Shown piece after piece: positions 36,437 to 45,847 of a DNA stretch of 64,000 nucleotides (its first letter is position 1; each line of letters starts with the position of its first letter). The position numbers and the translations under genes are program-made. Under the pieces are notes generated by a model. That model was not told the DNA's origin. It did not search any database and saw only the letters and a list, made by a program, of their open reading frames with translations. Source of the stretch: GCA-1730015 sp964583825 (GTDB taxonomy: Bacteria > Pseudomonadota > Gammaproteobacteria > Granulosicoccales > Granulosicoccaceae). The stretch lies in NCBI GenBank assembly GCA_964583825.1, contig CAZOXM010000013.1:1-64000 (forward strand), given 5' to 3'.

Positions 36437-37174
36437 ATGAGAGTACATAACAAACTATTTGCAGAATTCTTCGGCACTTTTTGGTTGGTGCTGGGCGGTT
36501 GCGGGAGTGCCATGCTCGCAGCGAAATTTGGTGCCGGTGAAGCGGGTGGCTATATCAATATCGGGCTGGTCGGTGTGTCACTGGCATTCGGATTAACTGT
36601 ACTGACGATGGCCTATGCAGTTGGTCCGGTATCCGGAGGCCACTTCAATCCGGCGGTATCAGTCGGGCTGTATGTTGGTGGTCGTTTTTCTGCCGGGCAA
36701 TTAGTGCCTTACATAGTGGCACAAGTTGTTGGAGCGGTTGCTGCGGCGGTGGTGCTTGCGATTATCGTCAAGGGCAACGGCTCGGAGATCGGTAATCTGG
36801 CATCCAATGGATTTGGCGATGCATCCCCCGGTGGTTACAACCTGTTTGCCGTGCTGATAACCGAAGTGGTCATGACCGCGGCTTTCCTGTTTATCATTCT
36901 GGGAGCAACAGACGAGAGAGCCGGGACGGCTGCAGGTTTTGCTCCGATCGCCATTGGACTGGGTTTAACACTTATCCACCTGATTTCGATACCTGTGTCT
37001 AACACATCGGTAAATCCCGCTCGCAGTACCGGACCGGCGCTGGTGTCGATGGACGGCACCGCAATAGCACAGCTATGGGTATTCTGGGCTGCGCCTGTTG
37101 TCGGGGCTATTCTGGGCGCACTTGCCTACAAGCTGACCCTTGCCGGCGGACGCTGGGACTCGGAACAAGCTTAA
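36437..37174 (+). CDS. aqpZ: aquaporin Z
   Basis: A 245-residue water channel in the inner membrane with six hydrophobic helices and both NPA boxes: GGHFNPAVSVGLYVGGRF in the first half and NTSVNPARSTGPAL in the second. The Cys and Arg positions match the aquaporin Z selectivity filter (Arg directly after the second NPA). The lipid-facing extension after LGGCGSAM is normal. A long hairpin follows the stop. It probably serves osmotic adjustment. Confidence 0.95.
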   Translation: MRVHNKLFAEFFGTFWLVLGGCGSAMLAAKFGAGEAGGYINIGLVGVSLAFGLTVLTMAYAVGPVSGGHFNPAVSVGLYVGGRFSAGQLVPYIVAQVVGAVAAAVVLAIIVKGNGSEIGNLASNGFGDASPGGYNLFAVLITEVVMTAAFLFIILGATDERAGTAAGFAPIAIGLGLTLIHLISIPVSNTSVNPARSTGPALVSMDGTAIAQLWVFWAAPVVGAILGALAYKLTLAGGRWDSEQA

Positions 37175-37192
37175 TCCCGGCACTGTTGTACA

Positions 37193-37219
37193 GAAGCCGG
37201 CTTCGATGAAGCCGGCTTC
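37193..37219 (+). terminator. strong hairpin after aqpZ
   Basis: Two copies of the self-complementary GAAGCCGGCTTC separated by GAT form a 12-bp stem 18 bp after the aqpZ stop. There is no T tract, so it may be a transcript-stabilising structure or a factor-dependent stop rather than an intrinsic terminator. Confidence 0.55.
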
Positions 37220-37311
37220 GCTCAGGAAATAGCGGCTGACCCTGTGCTGCGTGCGACACAACATCACCATCCGGTTATTATAGTCGTGTCGCTCTCGCTT
37301 ACTCCTGTCAC

Positions 37312-37980
37312 ATGGCTTTATTAAAAACTGCGGTAGACCACCTCGCCGTTGGCGCCCGCACGCTTGAAGAAGGTGTGAATTTCATTCGCCATGAATTAGG
37401 TGTAGAGATACCGCCCGGTGGAGTTCATCCGCACATGGGAACACACAATCATCTGATGCGACTCGGTGAGAATATGTTTCTCGAGGTGCTGGCGATTAAT
37501 CCCGAAGGAGCGTCGCCGACACAGCCACGATGGTTCGGTCTGGATGATCCCGCAGTACGGCATTCCATTGCACGACAGCCGCGACTACTGACCTGGGTGG
37601 CCAATACCACTGATCTGGCTGCAGCCACCGCAGGTGCCGCGCTCGACTATGGCACTGTCAACCAACTCAGCCGCGGTGATTTACGCTGGTCCTTTGCATT
37701 GCCGGAGGACGGTCGATTACTGGCTGCCGGCATGTTGCCCTATCTGATGCAATGGTCCTGCGAAGTGCATCCGTCGAGCGGCATGGCCGAGCGCGACTGT
37801 GAACTAAAATCCATCACGCTGAGGCATGCCAACAGTGAGTGGCTGGGCGTGCAGCTGCGGTCGATAGCGGCCGCAGATCTGGTGCACATCGAGACCATAC
37901 CTGTCGGCAGCGAGCCTGAAATTGTTGCCTGTGTCGCCACTCCCGGTGGTGAGAAGTACCTGAGCTCCCGGGTGCGGTGA
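37312..37980 (+). CDS. glyoxalase-like (VOC) domain protein
   Basis: A 222-residue cytoplasmic protein of the glyoxalase-like VOC family. The opening VDHLAVGARTLEEGVNFIRHELGVEIPPGGVHPHMGTHNH contains the His typical of the metal site; I cite its core HPHMGTHN. NMFLEVLAINPEG follows. No partner enzyme gives the substrate. It is followed within 32 bp by a GNAT gene on the same strand. Confidence 0.75.
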   Translation: MALLKTAVDHLAVGARTLEEGVNFIRHELGVEIPPGGVHPHMGTHNHLMRLGENMFLEVLAINPEGASPTQPRWFGLDDPAVRHSIARQPRLLTWVANTTDLAAATAGAALDYGTVNQLSRGDLRWSFALPEDGRLLAAGMLPYLMQWSCEVHPSSGMAERDCELKSITLRHANSEWLGVQLRSIAAADLVHIETIPVGSEPEIVACVATPGGEKYLSSRVR

Positions 37981-38011
37981 TGACCAGCCTGATGCCGGAG
38001 AAGATATTGTA

Positions 38012-38500
38012 ATGACTGATATAACCGTCTACTACCTGGAGATGACCAGCCCCGACCAGCATGTGGCTGCCACATCGGGCAATGCACCACAGGTAATGGA
38101 ATCACAGGTCAGTCAGGGAAAGGTGAATAAATTCCTCTACGATCTGGTCGGGGAGTCCTGGCAGTGGTTCGACAAAAAGGACTGGTCAGCGGAACAGTGG
38201 GAGCGTTATGCGGGAGCCGACGATCTGCGTACCTTTATCGGCTTTGTCGATGGCAGCATCGCGGGCTACTTTGAGCTTTCCAAAAAGGGATCCGATACGG
38301 AAATCGCCTACTTCGGTCTCGCACCCGCATTTACCGGCAGAGGCATCGGCGGGCCGTTTTTGTCTGAGGCTATCCACCGGGCCTGGGCGTGGCCGAATAC
38401 TGCGCGGGTTATTCTCAATACCTGCACGCTGGATCATCCATCGGCGCTGGGTAATTATCAAAAACGTGGCTTTGTGGTTTATCGCCAGGCGCCGCGCTGA
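38012..38500 (+). CDS. GNAT family N-acetyltransferase
   Basis: A 162-residue acetyltransferase fold: beta-strand region TFIGFVDGSIAGYFEL, the acetyl-CoA loop in LAPAFTGRGIGGPFLSEAI (pattern R/Q-G-x-G) and the terminal HPSALGNYQKRGFVVY. The acceptor is unknown. It is probably co-transcribed with the glyoxalase-like gene and lies just upstream of the nonulosonic acid cluster, but I see no reason to include it in that pathway. Confidence 0.78.
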   Translation: MTDITVYYLEMTSPDQHVAATSGNAPQVMESQVSQGKVNKFLYDLVGESWQWFDKKDWSAEQWERYAGADDLRTFIGFVDGSIAGYFELSKKGSDTEIAYFGLAPAFTGRGIGGPFLSEAIHRAWAWPNTARVILNTCTLDHPSALGNYQKRGFVVYRQAPR

Positions 38501-38577
38501 ATATAAGATTAGCTCTTTGTTAGGCCGGTGTGTGCCGAATTCGATTATCATCGGCGCGTTCAAACGACGCATAATTC

Positions 38578-39531
38578 ATGGCCGCTGCGCTTCATATACC
38601 TGTCATCGGGTCGGGCTCTATCGGCCGCAGACACCACCGCAACCTGCTCGCACTCGGGGCGGAAAGCGAGTTGCTTTCCTATCGTGAGAACGGCAGATCG
38701 AGTGTTGAAACGCTGCTGGCGCGCGCCGGCGCCGACGGCGTCGTCATCGCCACTGGTACACATATCAGAAATGAACTGATCTCGTTGTGTGCGGGTTTAA
38801 ACGTCCCGATGTATATCGAGAAGCCTGTTGCGTTTACGGCGGCTCAGGTCGAGGCAATCTACAGCGACTGCGCCCCCGAGTTGCAGCAACGCTCGGTCGC
38901 CGGTTACATGATGCGGTATCACCCGCTATTCCGTTGGCTTTGCGAGCAGGATCTTACAGACACATATCGATTTAATCTGACCATCGGCCACGATGTCTTG
39001 CAATGGCGGGATAACTGGCGTTTCAGTGAAAGCTATGCATCGCAGGCAGAGGGAGGCGGCGTGTTGCTCGACTTGTGTCATGAGCTCGATATGGCGCAGC
39101 AACTACTGCCGTCACTGACCATCACCCGGGTGCAATGTCTCGGACACAGCGACTTCGACGGTGTTGACTTCAGTACTGAGGTAATGCTGCAACGCGACAG
39201 TGGTGCTGCAGGCAGTGTGTGTCTGGATTATCTTTCACCAGCCAGCACACGCAGCGCCATATTTTTCGGATTAAACGCAGTGACGCAGGTGGATTTCAAC
39301 CGTTTAAGCTTTGTACGGGACACCGGTGATGGTGCTCAGCCGACCGTGCTGCAATTTGACAGGAACGACATGTTCATCGCCGTTATGAAGGATTTTATTC
39401 AATTGATTAAAGGTCAGTCTGTTGCTGCCTGGTGTCCGACACTCGATCGGGTAAAGCACAGTGCTGCACTGATTGCCGAGGCCTGGCAGCAGCGGCAGTT
39501 CACCGGTTACTTGAGTCATCCGTTGTCATGA
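38578..39531 (+). CDS. Gfo/Idh/MocA-family oxidoreductase
   Basis: A 317-residue NAD(P)-dependent sugar dehydrogenase-like protein with the Rossmann start VIGSGSIGRRHHRNLLALG, EKPVAF (the conserved E-K-P motif) and a beta-sheet C-terminal domain. It is the first gene of a plus-strand trio and overlaps the cytidylyltransferase start by 4 bp (ATGA), so it belongs to the nonulosonic acid cluster. It may oxidise or epimerise a precursor or the finished sugar. The exact step is not readable. Confidence 0.83.
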   Translation: MAAALHIPVIGSGSIGRRHHRNLLALGAESELLSYRENGRSSVETLLARAGADGVVIATGTHIRNELISLCAGLNVPMYIEKPVAFTAAQVEAIYSDCAPELQQRSVAGYMMRYHPLFRWLCEQDLTDTYRFNLTIGHDVLQWRDNWRFSESYASQAEGGGVLLDLCHELDMAQQLLPSLTITRVQCLGHSDFDGVDFSTEVMLQRDSGAAGSVCLDYLSPASTRSAIFFGLNAVTQVDFNRLSFVRDTGDGAQPTVLQFDRNDMFIAVMKDFIQLIKGQSVAAWCPTLDRVKHSAALIAEAWQQRQFTGYLSHPLS

Positions 39532-40232
39532 TTATCGGACATATTGGTGCGCGCGAGGGTAGCCGTGGTGTGGTTGGCAAAAACATGCGATCCATCTGCG
39601 GGCGACCACTGATCGACTGGTCGCTTGATCAGTTGTTTCAGTCCGAACTGATTGATGTGGTGGTGGTGTCGACGGACAGTGAGGAAATTTATCAACATGC
39701 AGTGGCTCGCGGAGCGCTTGACATCGGGCTGCGTCCGGCGGCACTGGCCAGTGACACCGCCGGAAAGTGGCAAGTGTGGCAGCACTCGCTTGCTGAGGCG
39801 GAAGCACGGAACGGTTCGGCTTCAATCTTTGTTGATCTCGATTGTACCTCGCCGCTGCGTGCACAAAGCGACATCAACCAGGCCATTGCCCTGTTTAAGG
39901 AACAGCAACCCGATATGGTGATGTCCTGTTGTGAGGCGCGCAAGAACCCTTATTTTAATTTGGTCGAGCCCGATGAATCCGGCGCGCTTAAAGTATCCAA
40001 ACCGCTACCGGGTGGTGTTGTTGCGCGACAACAGGCGCCGACCGTCTACGAGCACGCTGCCTCTACTTATGTGCTGGACCCGGCTTACCTGAGGCGTGCA
40101 GATTCGTTGTACGAAGGCAGGGTGATTCCGTATCTGATGCCGACGGAACGTTGCCTCGATATCGACAGCCCGCTCGATTTTCGTGTGGTGGAGTTTCTGT
40201 TACAGGAGAAACTGGAGCAGGGTTTCAACTGA
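39528..40232 (+). CDS. neuA: CMP-nonulosonic acid cytidylyltransferase
   Basis: A 234-residue acylneuraminate cytidylyltransferase-like protein. The nucleotide-binding loop reads IGAREGSRGVVGKNMR instead of the usual A-R-x-x-S-K, and DLDCTSPLR and PTVYEHAASTYV follow. It activates a nonulosonate such as sialic or legionaminic acid to its CMP form from CTP. The frame extends upstream to 39432, but the ATG at 39528 is where homology and the overlap with the preceding stop begin. Gene symbol by analogy; the exact sugar is unknown. Confidence 0.85.
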   Translation: MIIGHIGAREGSRGVVGKNMRSICGRPLIDWSLDQLFQSELIDVVVVSTDSEEIYQHAVARGALDIGLRPAALASDTAGKWQVWQHSLAEAEARNGSASIFVDLDCTSPLRAQSDINQAIALFKEQQPDMVMSCCEARKNPYFNLVEPDESGALKVSKPLPGGVVARQQAPTVYEHAASTYVLDPAYLRRADSLYEGRVIPYLMPTERCLDIDSPLDFRVVEFLLQEKLEQGFN

Positions 40233-40265
40233 CACCGGTTTCCATAAAAAAAGCGTAAACAGTCC

Positions 40266-41057
40266 ATGGACAATCAACTGCAAGACAAAACCATTTTTAT
40301 TACCGGTGCGGGCGGCGTGCTGGGTAGTACCTATATACGGCGTATGCTCGGTGCGGGTGCGACGGTAATCGCAACGGATCTGCCGGGTCATCGCGCACAG
40401 GCGCTGCAGGAAGAACACGGCGATAACCAGGCATTTCATTTCTTTACACTGGACGTGGCGGATGAAGCCGGCGTGATTCAATTGTTCGATCAGTTTGACG
40501 ATGCCCGACTGAAGCCCAATGTGTTCCTCAACAATGCAGCGATCACCGGGGAGATGCTGGTCGGGGAGGGCGGTACGATTCCGGATTTTGCCAACACCTC
40601 GGTGGACGACTGGGAGCGTACCCTTAAGACCAATCTGACTGGCGCTTTTTTAATCGCGCGGCAGATGGATCGGGCGATTGTCGGTAAGTATCCGTGCAAA
40701 TTGATTAATGTCGCATCGATGTATGCGCTCAACGGGCCGCACCACAAAATTTACGAGGGACTGCCGTTTAGTTCTTTTTCCGCCTATTCGGCAACCAAGG
40801 CCGGCATCCACGGCTTAACGCTGTGGCTGGCGGGTTACTGGGCGAGTCGCGATGCCACCGTTAATACGATTGCGCCGGGCGCTGTTTTTAACGGCCATTC
40901 AGACGTCTTTCAGCAGCGTGTATCAGAGCTGATTATGGCGGGGCGTATGGCTCAGCCGAATGAAATCGCCGATGTCATGCTGTTTCTGTGCTCTGCGCAG
41001 TCAGATTACATGACCGGGCAAATGGTAAACGTCGATGGTGGCTTCAGCGGCTGGTAG
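40266..41057 (+). CDS. SDR-family oxidoreductase in nonulosonic acid cluster
   Basis: A 263-residue short-chain dehydrogenase. The nucleotide loop is ITGAGGVLGSTYIRR, and FLNNAAITG and NVASMYALNGPH are typical. The catalytic Tyr-x-x-x-Lys is in FSAYSATKAGIHG, with the substrate Ser upstream. It lies 33 bp after the cytidylyltransferase. Similar SDR genes occur in legionaminic and pseudaminic acid loci, where they modify the finished sugar or its precursor; that is inferred here. Its 3' end overlaps the opposing GT30 gene by 14 bp. Confidence 0.83.
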   Translation: MDNQLQDKTIFITGAGGVLGSTYIRRMLGAGATVIATDLPGHRAQALQEEHGDNQAFHFFTLDVADEAGVIQLFDQFDDARLKPNVFLNNAAITGEMLVGEGGTIPDFANTSVDDWERTLKTNLTGAFLIARQMDRAIVGKYPCKLINVASMYALNGPHHKIYEGLPFSSFSAYSATKAGIHGLTLWLAGYWASRDATVNTIAPGAVFNGHSDVFQQRVSELIMAGRMAQPNEIADVMLFLCSAQSDYMTGQMVNVDGGFSGW

Positions 41058-42408
41058 GATTACCATGCGCTTCGAGCAGTGCAGGAATCGCCGCGAGTGT
41101 TTTATCAATAGCGCCGCGATGGTCGGCAAAAAATCTATCCACCGCGTGTGCGGTGATGACTTTGCGATTTTCTATCACATCAATCAGCAGGTCATACAGC
41201 TGTTGTGAATTGTCGGCAACGCGCAGTACGCCGGCGTTCATCGCCTCGGTGGCCGGATATTCTATTGTCCACAGTGTCGGGCCGACGAACACCGGTCGCG
41301 ATACCGCAAACGCTTCCGAAATGTTGTGGGCACCGGCGTCGGTGAATCCTCCACCGACAATCACCTGTTTGGCGAGTTGCAGGTAAAAGTACATTTCACC
41401 CATCGAGTCACCGAGCAGCACGTCAGCGGGAGTGGGCACATTGATGATGCCGAGCGTTTTATCCAGCGCCTGTGAGCGTGGTACGGTGATCAGCCCGGCG
41501 TCACCCAGTAACTGCTGCACCACGGGAAATCGCTCAGGCGCGCGCGGTACATAGATAAACAGTACTCCGGCCTTTGCGTTGTGCTGCACGTAGTCGCGTA
41601 CCCGGCGCATGCAATCGATGTAGAGTTCGTCTTCCCCTTCGACTGCGCTTGCGATGGTGACAATAGTCAGATCATCAGGTAGTTGCGCGCGCAGTTGATT
41701 CGACGCGTTAATCTGATAGTCGGGTATGGGCTGGTCGAAGCGCAACTCACCCGTGATTGCGACGTTGTTTTGTCCGAGTGTATTGAATCGCTTTTGCTGG
41801 ATATCCGACTTGACCATGGCGCCGGCAAACCCGGACACCAGGCTTGCCCTCAGACCGAAGCCCTGCGTGTCGCGCTGGTAGCTTTTACTCGGGTATTGTC
41901 CGTTGCACAGAAAAAGTGGTACCCCTGCCTTGCGGGCACTGTCGATCATGCATGGCCAGAACTCGACTTCCATCACCAGACCGTAGCGTGGAGAAAAGTG
42001 GCGAAAAAATCGGAAGAAAGCGGCCTGCAGTTCGAGCGGTATGTATACCACCTGAAGTTGCTGCTGCTTTATTTCATCGGCAAAAATCTGCTCTGCCTCG
42101 TGCCTGCCGACCGGGGTGAAATGGGTGGTCACGATGTGTTCACCTTGTTGCAACAGGGCTTTTATCAATGGCACTGCAGAGCGCAGCTCACCCAGTGAAA
42201 CCGCGTGCACCCAAACCGGAGCAGACAGACAACCGGGTGGTTGTCGGTAGAACCCGAATCGCTCTGCGATGTGTTGTCCGTAGCGTTTGTCCTTTCGGCT
42301 GCGCCACCACAGGTAAAACAACAGTGGGCCGAGTATCAGGTAGTTGAACACCCGGTAGAGGATGATCACTGCACGTATCGGCACTGAGTCGAAAGGTCTG
42401 ACATTCAT
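41044..42408 (-). CDS. GT30 (Kdo-transferase-like) glycosyltransferase 1
   Basis: A 454-residue inner-membrane-associated transferase of the WaaA family with an N-terminal hydrophobic anchor (residues about 14-34). HAVSLGELRSA holds the catalytic Glu equivalent, MEVEFWPCM holds the second, and FVGPTLWTIEYPATEAMN lies near the C terminus. WaaA moves Kdo from CMP-Kdo to lipid A; the donor here may instead be the CMP-nonulosonate made by this cluster. It overlaps the second GT30 gene by 4 bp (ATGA) and the opposing SDR gene by 14 bp. Confidence 0.83.
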   Translation of the reverse strand: MNVRPFDSVPIRAVIILYRVFNYLILGPLLFYLWWRSRKDKRYGQHIAERFGFYRQPPGCLSAPVWVHAVSLGELRSAVPLIKALLQQGEHIVTTHFTPVGRHEAEQIFADEIKQQQLQVVYIPLELQAAFFRFFRHFSPRYGLVMEVEFWPCMIDSARKAGVPLFLCNGQYPSKSYQRDTQGFGLRASLVSGFAGAMVKSDIQQKRFNTLGQNNVAITGELRFDQPIPDYQINASNQLRAQLPDDLTIVTIASAVEGEDELYIDCMRRVRDYVQHNAKAGVLFIYVPRAPERFPVVQQLLGDAGLITVPRSQALDKTLGIINVPTPADVLLGDSMGEMYFYLQLAKQVIVGGGFTDAGAHNISEAFAVSRPVFVGPTLWTIEYPATEAMNAGVLRVADNSQQLYDLLIDVIENRKVITAHAVDRFFADHRGAIDKTLAAIPALLEAHGNPTSR

Positions 42409-43691
42409 TTTTGATCAGCAGTCGGCCGTTGATTCAATGTGGTTAGTGACAGGATTCGCTCGGCGATATAATCGATGCGGTCGTTGTTTCGGTCTGCCAG
42501 GTCCTGAGCATTGGTGCTTAGCAATTGCAGCTGGTTTCGATCATTGATAAGTGTGAGTAACTGCGCCGTGTTGTTGATTTGTACGGCGGCGTGGTTTTGG
42601 TCGAGTGACTGATAGTCGACGCTGAAGTTCGCCGTGCTCGGTCCGTGCAGAATAGCGCAGCCAAGCGCTGCGGCTTCCCATGGGTTGTGTCCCTCAATCG
42701 CGCTGTGCGAGCCACCGATCAGAGCGCACGCACACACCCGGTACCACAGCCCCATTTCACCAAAGGTATCGGCGATGTAAACGTCGCAGTTCGCCGGGCT
42801 GTCGTTGTTGGATCTGACGGATGATCGCAGTCCGACTGCCGAACACATTGCTTCAATGTCGCGCGTGCGGTCGATATACCGGGGAGCGATGATCAACAGT
42901 GATCCCGGGTGTTGTTGTACTTGTTGCCGGTGCGCCTCCAGTGCGATTTGTTCGTCTTCGGCATGGCTTGAAGCAAGCAGCCAGCAGTGACGTTGTGTGG
43001 TTTGTTGTTCGAATTCGATGCGCTTTGTGAGATCGTCGCTCAGCGGAATCGACGCGGCCTTGAGTGACCCGTCCACGGTAACTTCAGCACCCAGCATCTT
43101 CAGGTGCCGCGCCGTGTGTTTATCCTGCGACGAAATCCATGCAAAACACTGATATATATTTCGGTACAGACTGGCAGCACGAGCGCGGGACCGGTAACTC
43201 GCTTCGTTCATGCGGGCGTTAACCAGCACCAGCGGAATTTGACGCTCACAGGTGCGATAGACCAGCGCCGGCCATAAGTCCTGTTCCGCCCACACCGATA
43301 CCGAGGGCCGCCAGTGATCGAGAAACCGCCTGATCGGACCGCTTGCATCGACCGGTAGAAACTGATGTACGGTATGCGACGGACAGTGTTTTTCGAATAC
43401 GGATGCAGAGGTGCTGGTTGAACTCGTGACCAGAAAAGTGGCATTGCATTTTTCTGCAAGAGATCTGATCAGACTGCGCAGCGCCAGAACCTCACCGAGG
43501 CCCACCCCGTGCAGCCAGATTACATCGCCCTCGGGCCGCATCAGTTGTGTGCTACCGAGTTTCTCACGATACCGTTGCGGGTGTTCTTTGCCGCGTCGCA
43601 GGCGCAGGGTGAGGCCAAGCCGATACACAGGTGCTGCCAGGTGACTGAAGGCGAGGTAGGCGCGCAGTGCTAGTGAAGCGTTGACAGTCAA
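42405..43691 (-). CDS. GT30 (Kdo-transferase-like) glycosyltransferase 2
   Basis: A 428-residue homologue of the preceding gene: HGVGLGEVLALRSL replaces HAVSLGE and VWAEQDLWPALV replaces the E-x-E-L-W-P block, so both catalytic Glu positions are kept. GEMGLWYRVCACALIGGS is the family nucleotide-binding region. It starts with TTG at 43691, overlapping the NeuC stop (TTGA). Two GT30 genes beside nonulosonate synthesis are unusual for ordinary Kdo transfer and suggest paralogues adapted to another CMP-sugar. Confidence 0.82.
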   Translation of the reverse strand: MTVNASLALRAYLAFSHLAAPVYRLGLTLRLRRGKEHPQRYREKLGSTQLMRPEGDVIWLHGVGLGEVLALRSLIRSLAEKCNATFLVTSSTSTSASVFEKHCPSHTVHQFLPVDASGPIRRFLDHWRPSVSVWAEQDLWPALVYRTCERQIPLVLVNARMNEASYRSRARAASLYRNIYQCFAWISSQDKHTARHLKMLGAEVTVDGSLKAASIPLSDDLTKRIEFEQQTTQRHCWLLASSHAEDEQIALEAHRQQVQQHPGSLLIIAPRYIDRTRDIEAMCSAVGLRSSVRSNNDSPANCDVYIADTFGEMGLWYRVCACALIGGSHSAIEGHNPWEAAALGCAILHGPSTANFSVDYQSLDQNHAAVQINNTAQLLTLINDRNQLQLLSTNAQDLADRNNDRIDYIAERILSLTTLNQRPTADQK

Positions 43692-44806
43692 AGGTCGCGA
43701 AATCGTTTTTGCATGGAGTGCTGCCAGAAAGATTCCTCAGACAGCGTTTGTACAAACCTGCTTGCTGCCTGCCCTTCGCCATAACCGGTATGCGGCGAAA
43801 ACTTCGCACCCCATTGAGTGTTGAGAAACTCAAGAATGGCATCACTGTTCAACGCATCACAGGCGCTGACTGATGGCGACAGTGACCGATCGGTCTGCCG
43901 GCTGCCGACATCCAGTGATGGTATACCGAGAAAGGGGGCTTCGCGTACCCCGGCGGATGAGTTGCCGACCAGTGCGCTCGCGTTTTTCATCAGCTCCGAA
44001 AAATAGGAGAACCGCATGGAGGGAATAATGCGAAAGCGCGCCGGTGGCATGGTGTTGATCACATCGATAATGTCGCTGGATCCCGGATCATTGTTCGGCA
44101 GAATTAAAACGAAGTGGCGCTTCGAATCGCGCAGGGCCCGGTACAGGGAGATAGCCTGCGCTTTCATGTTGCCGGCCTCGGATGTCACCGGATGAAAAAT
44201 GCAGATGCCGTAGTCCTCGAACGGTATCTCGTAGTGCTGTCGCACTTCCTCGATAGATACACCGGAGGATCTGGCGTGAAAATCCAGTTCCGGAGAGCCA
44301 ATCGTGAAGATTAGTTCATCCGGTTCTCCCAGACTGCGCACGCGCTGTGCCGCCTGAGTGGAGCTGACGAAGTGACAGTAGGCCAGTTTGCTGTTGCAGT
44401 GGCGGAAAATTTCATCAATGGTGCCGGAAACCTCGCCACCTTCCACGTGTGCTGATCGGATGTAGTTCGTCGCAGCGACCAGCGCACACGCGAGTGCCTC
44501 GACACGGTCGCCGTGCAGAACAATCAGGTCGGGTTTGTTCGCACTGACATACGCTGAAAAACCGGTCACAGTGCTGGCCAGCACCAGGTCCTGCGGGTCA
44601 CCTTCCTGCTGATTGACATGCTCGTGTACGCGAACCCCCTGAACACGACTGACTTCGAGTCGGGTGAGGCCGTAGCTTTCCAGCATATGCATACCGGTCA
44701 CGAAAAAAGTGACGTCAAACCCTGCGTCTCTGGCGCGAGTGGCCAGGGGTTCGAGCTTGCCGAAATCGGCACGTGTGCCGGTGACGAATAACAGTGATCT
44801 ACGCAT
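43688..44806 (-). CDS. neuC: hydrolysing UDP-sugar 2-epimerase (NeuC-like)
   Basis: A 372-residue enzyme that epimerises and hydrolyses UDP-N-acetylhexosamine to the free mannosamine-type sugar. Motifs are VTGTRADFGKLEPL at the start, LIVLHGDRVEALACA, AHVEGGEVSGTIDE and VGNSSAGVREAPFLGIPSLDVGSRQ in the C-terminal domain. It lies 9 bp after the synthase gene. In legionaminic acid pathways the equivalent enzyme acts on a diacetylated bacillosamine, so neuC is used here by analogy only. Confidence 0.87.
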   Translation of the reverse strand: MRRSLLFVTGTRADFGKLEPLATRARDAGFDVTFFVTGMHMLESYGLTRLEVSRVQGVRVHEHVNQQEGDPQDLVLASTVTGFSAYVSANKPDLIVLHGDRVEALACALVAATNYIRSAHVEGGEVSGTIDEIFRHCNSKLAYCHFVSSTQAAQRVRSLGEPDELIFTIGSPELDFHARSSGVSIEEVRQHYEIPFEDYGICIFHPVTSEAGNMKAQAISLYRALRDSKRHFVLILPNNDPGSSDIIDVINTMPPARFRIIPSMRFSYFSELMKNASALVGNSSAGVREAPFLGIPSLDVGSRQTDRSLSPSVSACDALNSDAILEFLNTQWGAKFSPHTGYGEGQAASRFVQTLSEESFWQHSMQKRFRDL

Positions 44807-44815
44807 GAGTGAATT

Positions 44816-45847
44816 TCACTCTACCAGATCACTCCACCTGAGCTGTTCGTTTCGCTTCACGGCACGATTAAGTGTCCTGCCCACGACGCGATCAAACTCA
44901 AAGCCTGCGATCTCACCGGAACCCGGACGCCGCGCCCAGATATCCGCTTCGGCAATCACGGTACCGCGCGTTAGGTCGCGGTCGGCAACCACCGAGGCGC
45001 GAGCAAAGCGATAAACGTCTTCCTCCGCCGCAGTACGTACTTTCGGGTTCATCAGGGCGGTGTGAATTTCCCGGCTGCGATCAATCAATAGCCGCAGCTC
45101 CGCGGGATCCATCGAACAGCTGATATCCGGACCTTTGCGATAGCGGCTGTCCGTGTAGTGACGCTCGAGAATACAGGCACCCAGTGCCACCGACGCGAGC
45201 GCCATTTCGGGGCCAATGGAATGGTCTGAAAACCCGATAGTGGCGTTCGGGAAGGCGCGTCGCAATTCGGTGATGCCCTGCAGTGAGACGTTCTCCGGCG
45301 GCGACGGATACAGATTGGTGCATTCCATCAGCGCGTAGTCGATGCCAGCGTCGTCCAGAATACTCACTGACTCGCGCAGTGAGTCGATGGTTTGCATGCC
45401 TGTGGACATAATGACCGGCTTGCCGAAGCGGGCAATGTGTCGGATCAGCGGCAGGTTATCCGCCTCGCCGGAGCCGATTTTAAAAGCCGGCACGTCGATT
45501 TCGGCCAGAAAATCCGCTGCGCGGCGCGAGAACGGTGTGGAGATATAAATCAGCCCGATCGATTCGCAGTACTGCCGGAGCGCGATTTCGTCATCGGCAG
45601 ACAGGGCGCATTGTTCCATCACCTCCCAGATTGAGACATCGGCATTGGGCGGGAAGATCGCTTTCGCCTCTTCCGTCATCTCATCGTCAACGAAGTGAGT
45701 CTGGTGTTTAATGCACTCGCAGCCGGCATCGCGGGCAAGTTTGGCCATGTGTTTCGCCGTGTCCAGCGAACCGCCGTGGTTAATGCCGATTTCGGCAATA
45801 ACCAGCGGGGGGTGGGTCGGGGATATGTCGCGTCCGGCTATCTTCAC
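44816..45847 (-). CDS. neuB: nonulosonic acid synthase (NeuB-like)
   Basis: A synthase condensing a mannosamine-type sugar with phosphoenolpyruvate to a nonulosonate. The TIM barrel shows AEIGINHGGSLDTAKHMA, KHQTHF, STPFSRRAADFL, KIGSGEADN and SDHSIG. The C-terminal SAF/antifreeze-like domain is DIWARRPGSGEIAGFEFD. The open frame reaches 46006, but the first 50 residues are unlike any NeuB. There is no ATG near the true start, so I use GTG at 45847 as a best guess. First gene of the minus-strand arm neuB-neuC-GT30-GT30. Confidence 0.85.
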   Translation of the reverse strand: MKIAGRDISPTHPPLVIAEIGINHGGSLDTAKHMAKLARDAGCECIKHQTHFVDDEMTEEAKAIFPPNADVSIWEVMEQCALSADDEIALRQYCESIGLIYISTPFSRRAADFLAEIDVPAFKIGSGEADNLPLIRHIARFGKPVIMSTGMQTIDSLRESVSILDDAGIDYALMECTNLYPSPPENVSLQGITELRRAFPNATIGFSDHSIGPEMALASVALGACILERHYTDSRYRKGPDISCSMDPAELRLLIDRSREIHTALMNPKVRTAAEEDVYRFARASVVADRDLTRGTVIAEADIWARRPGSGEIAGFEFDRVVGRTLNRAVKRNEQLRWSDLVE

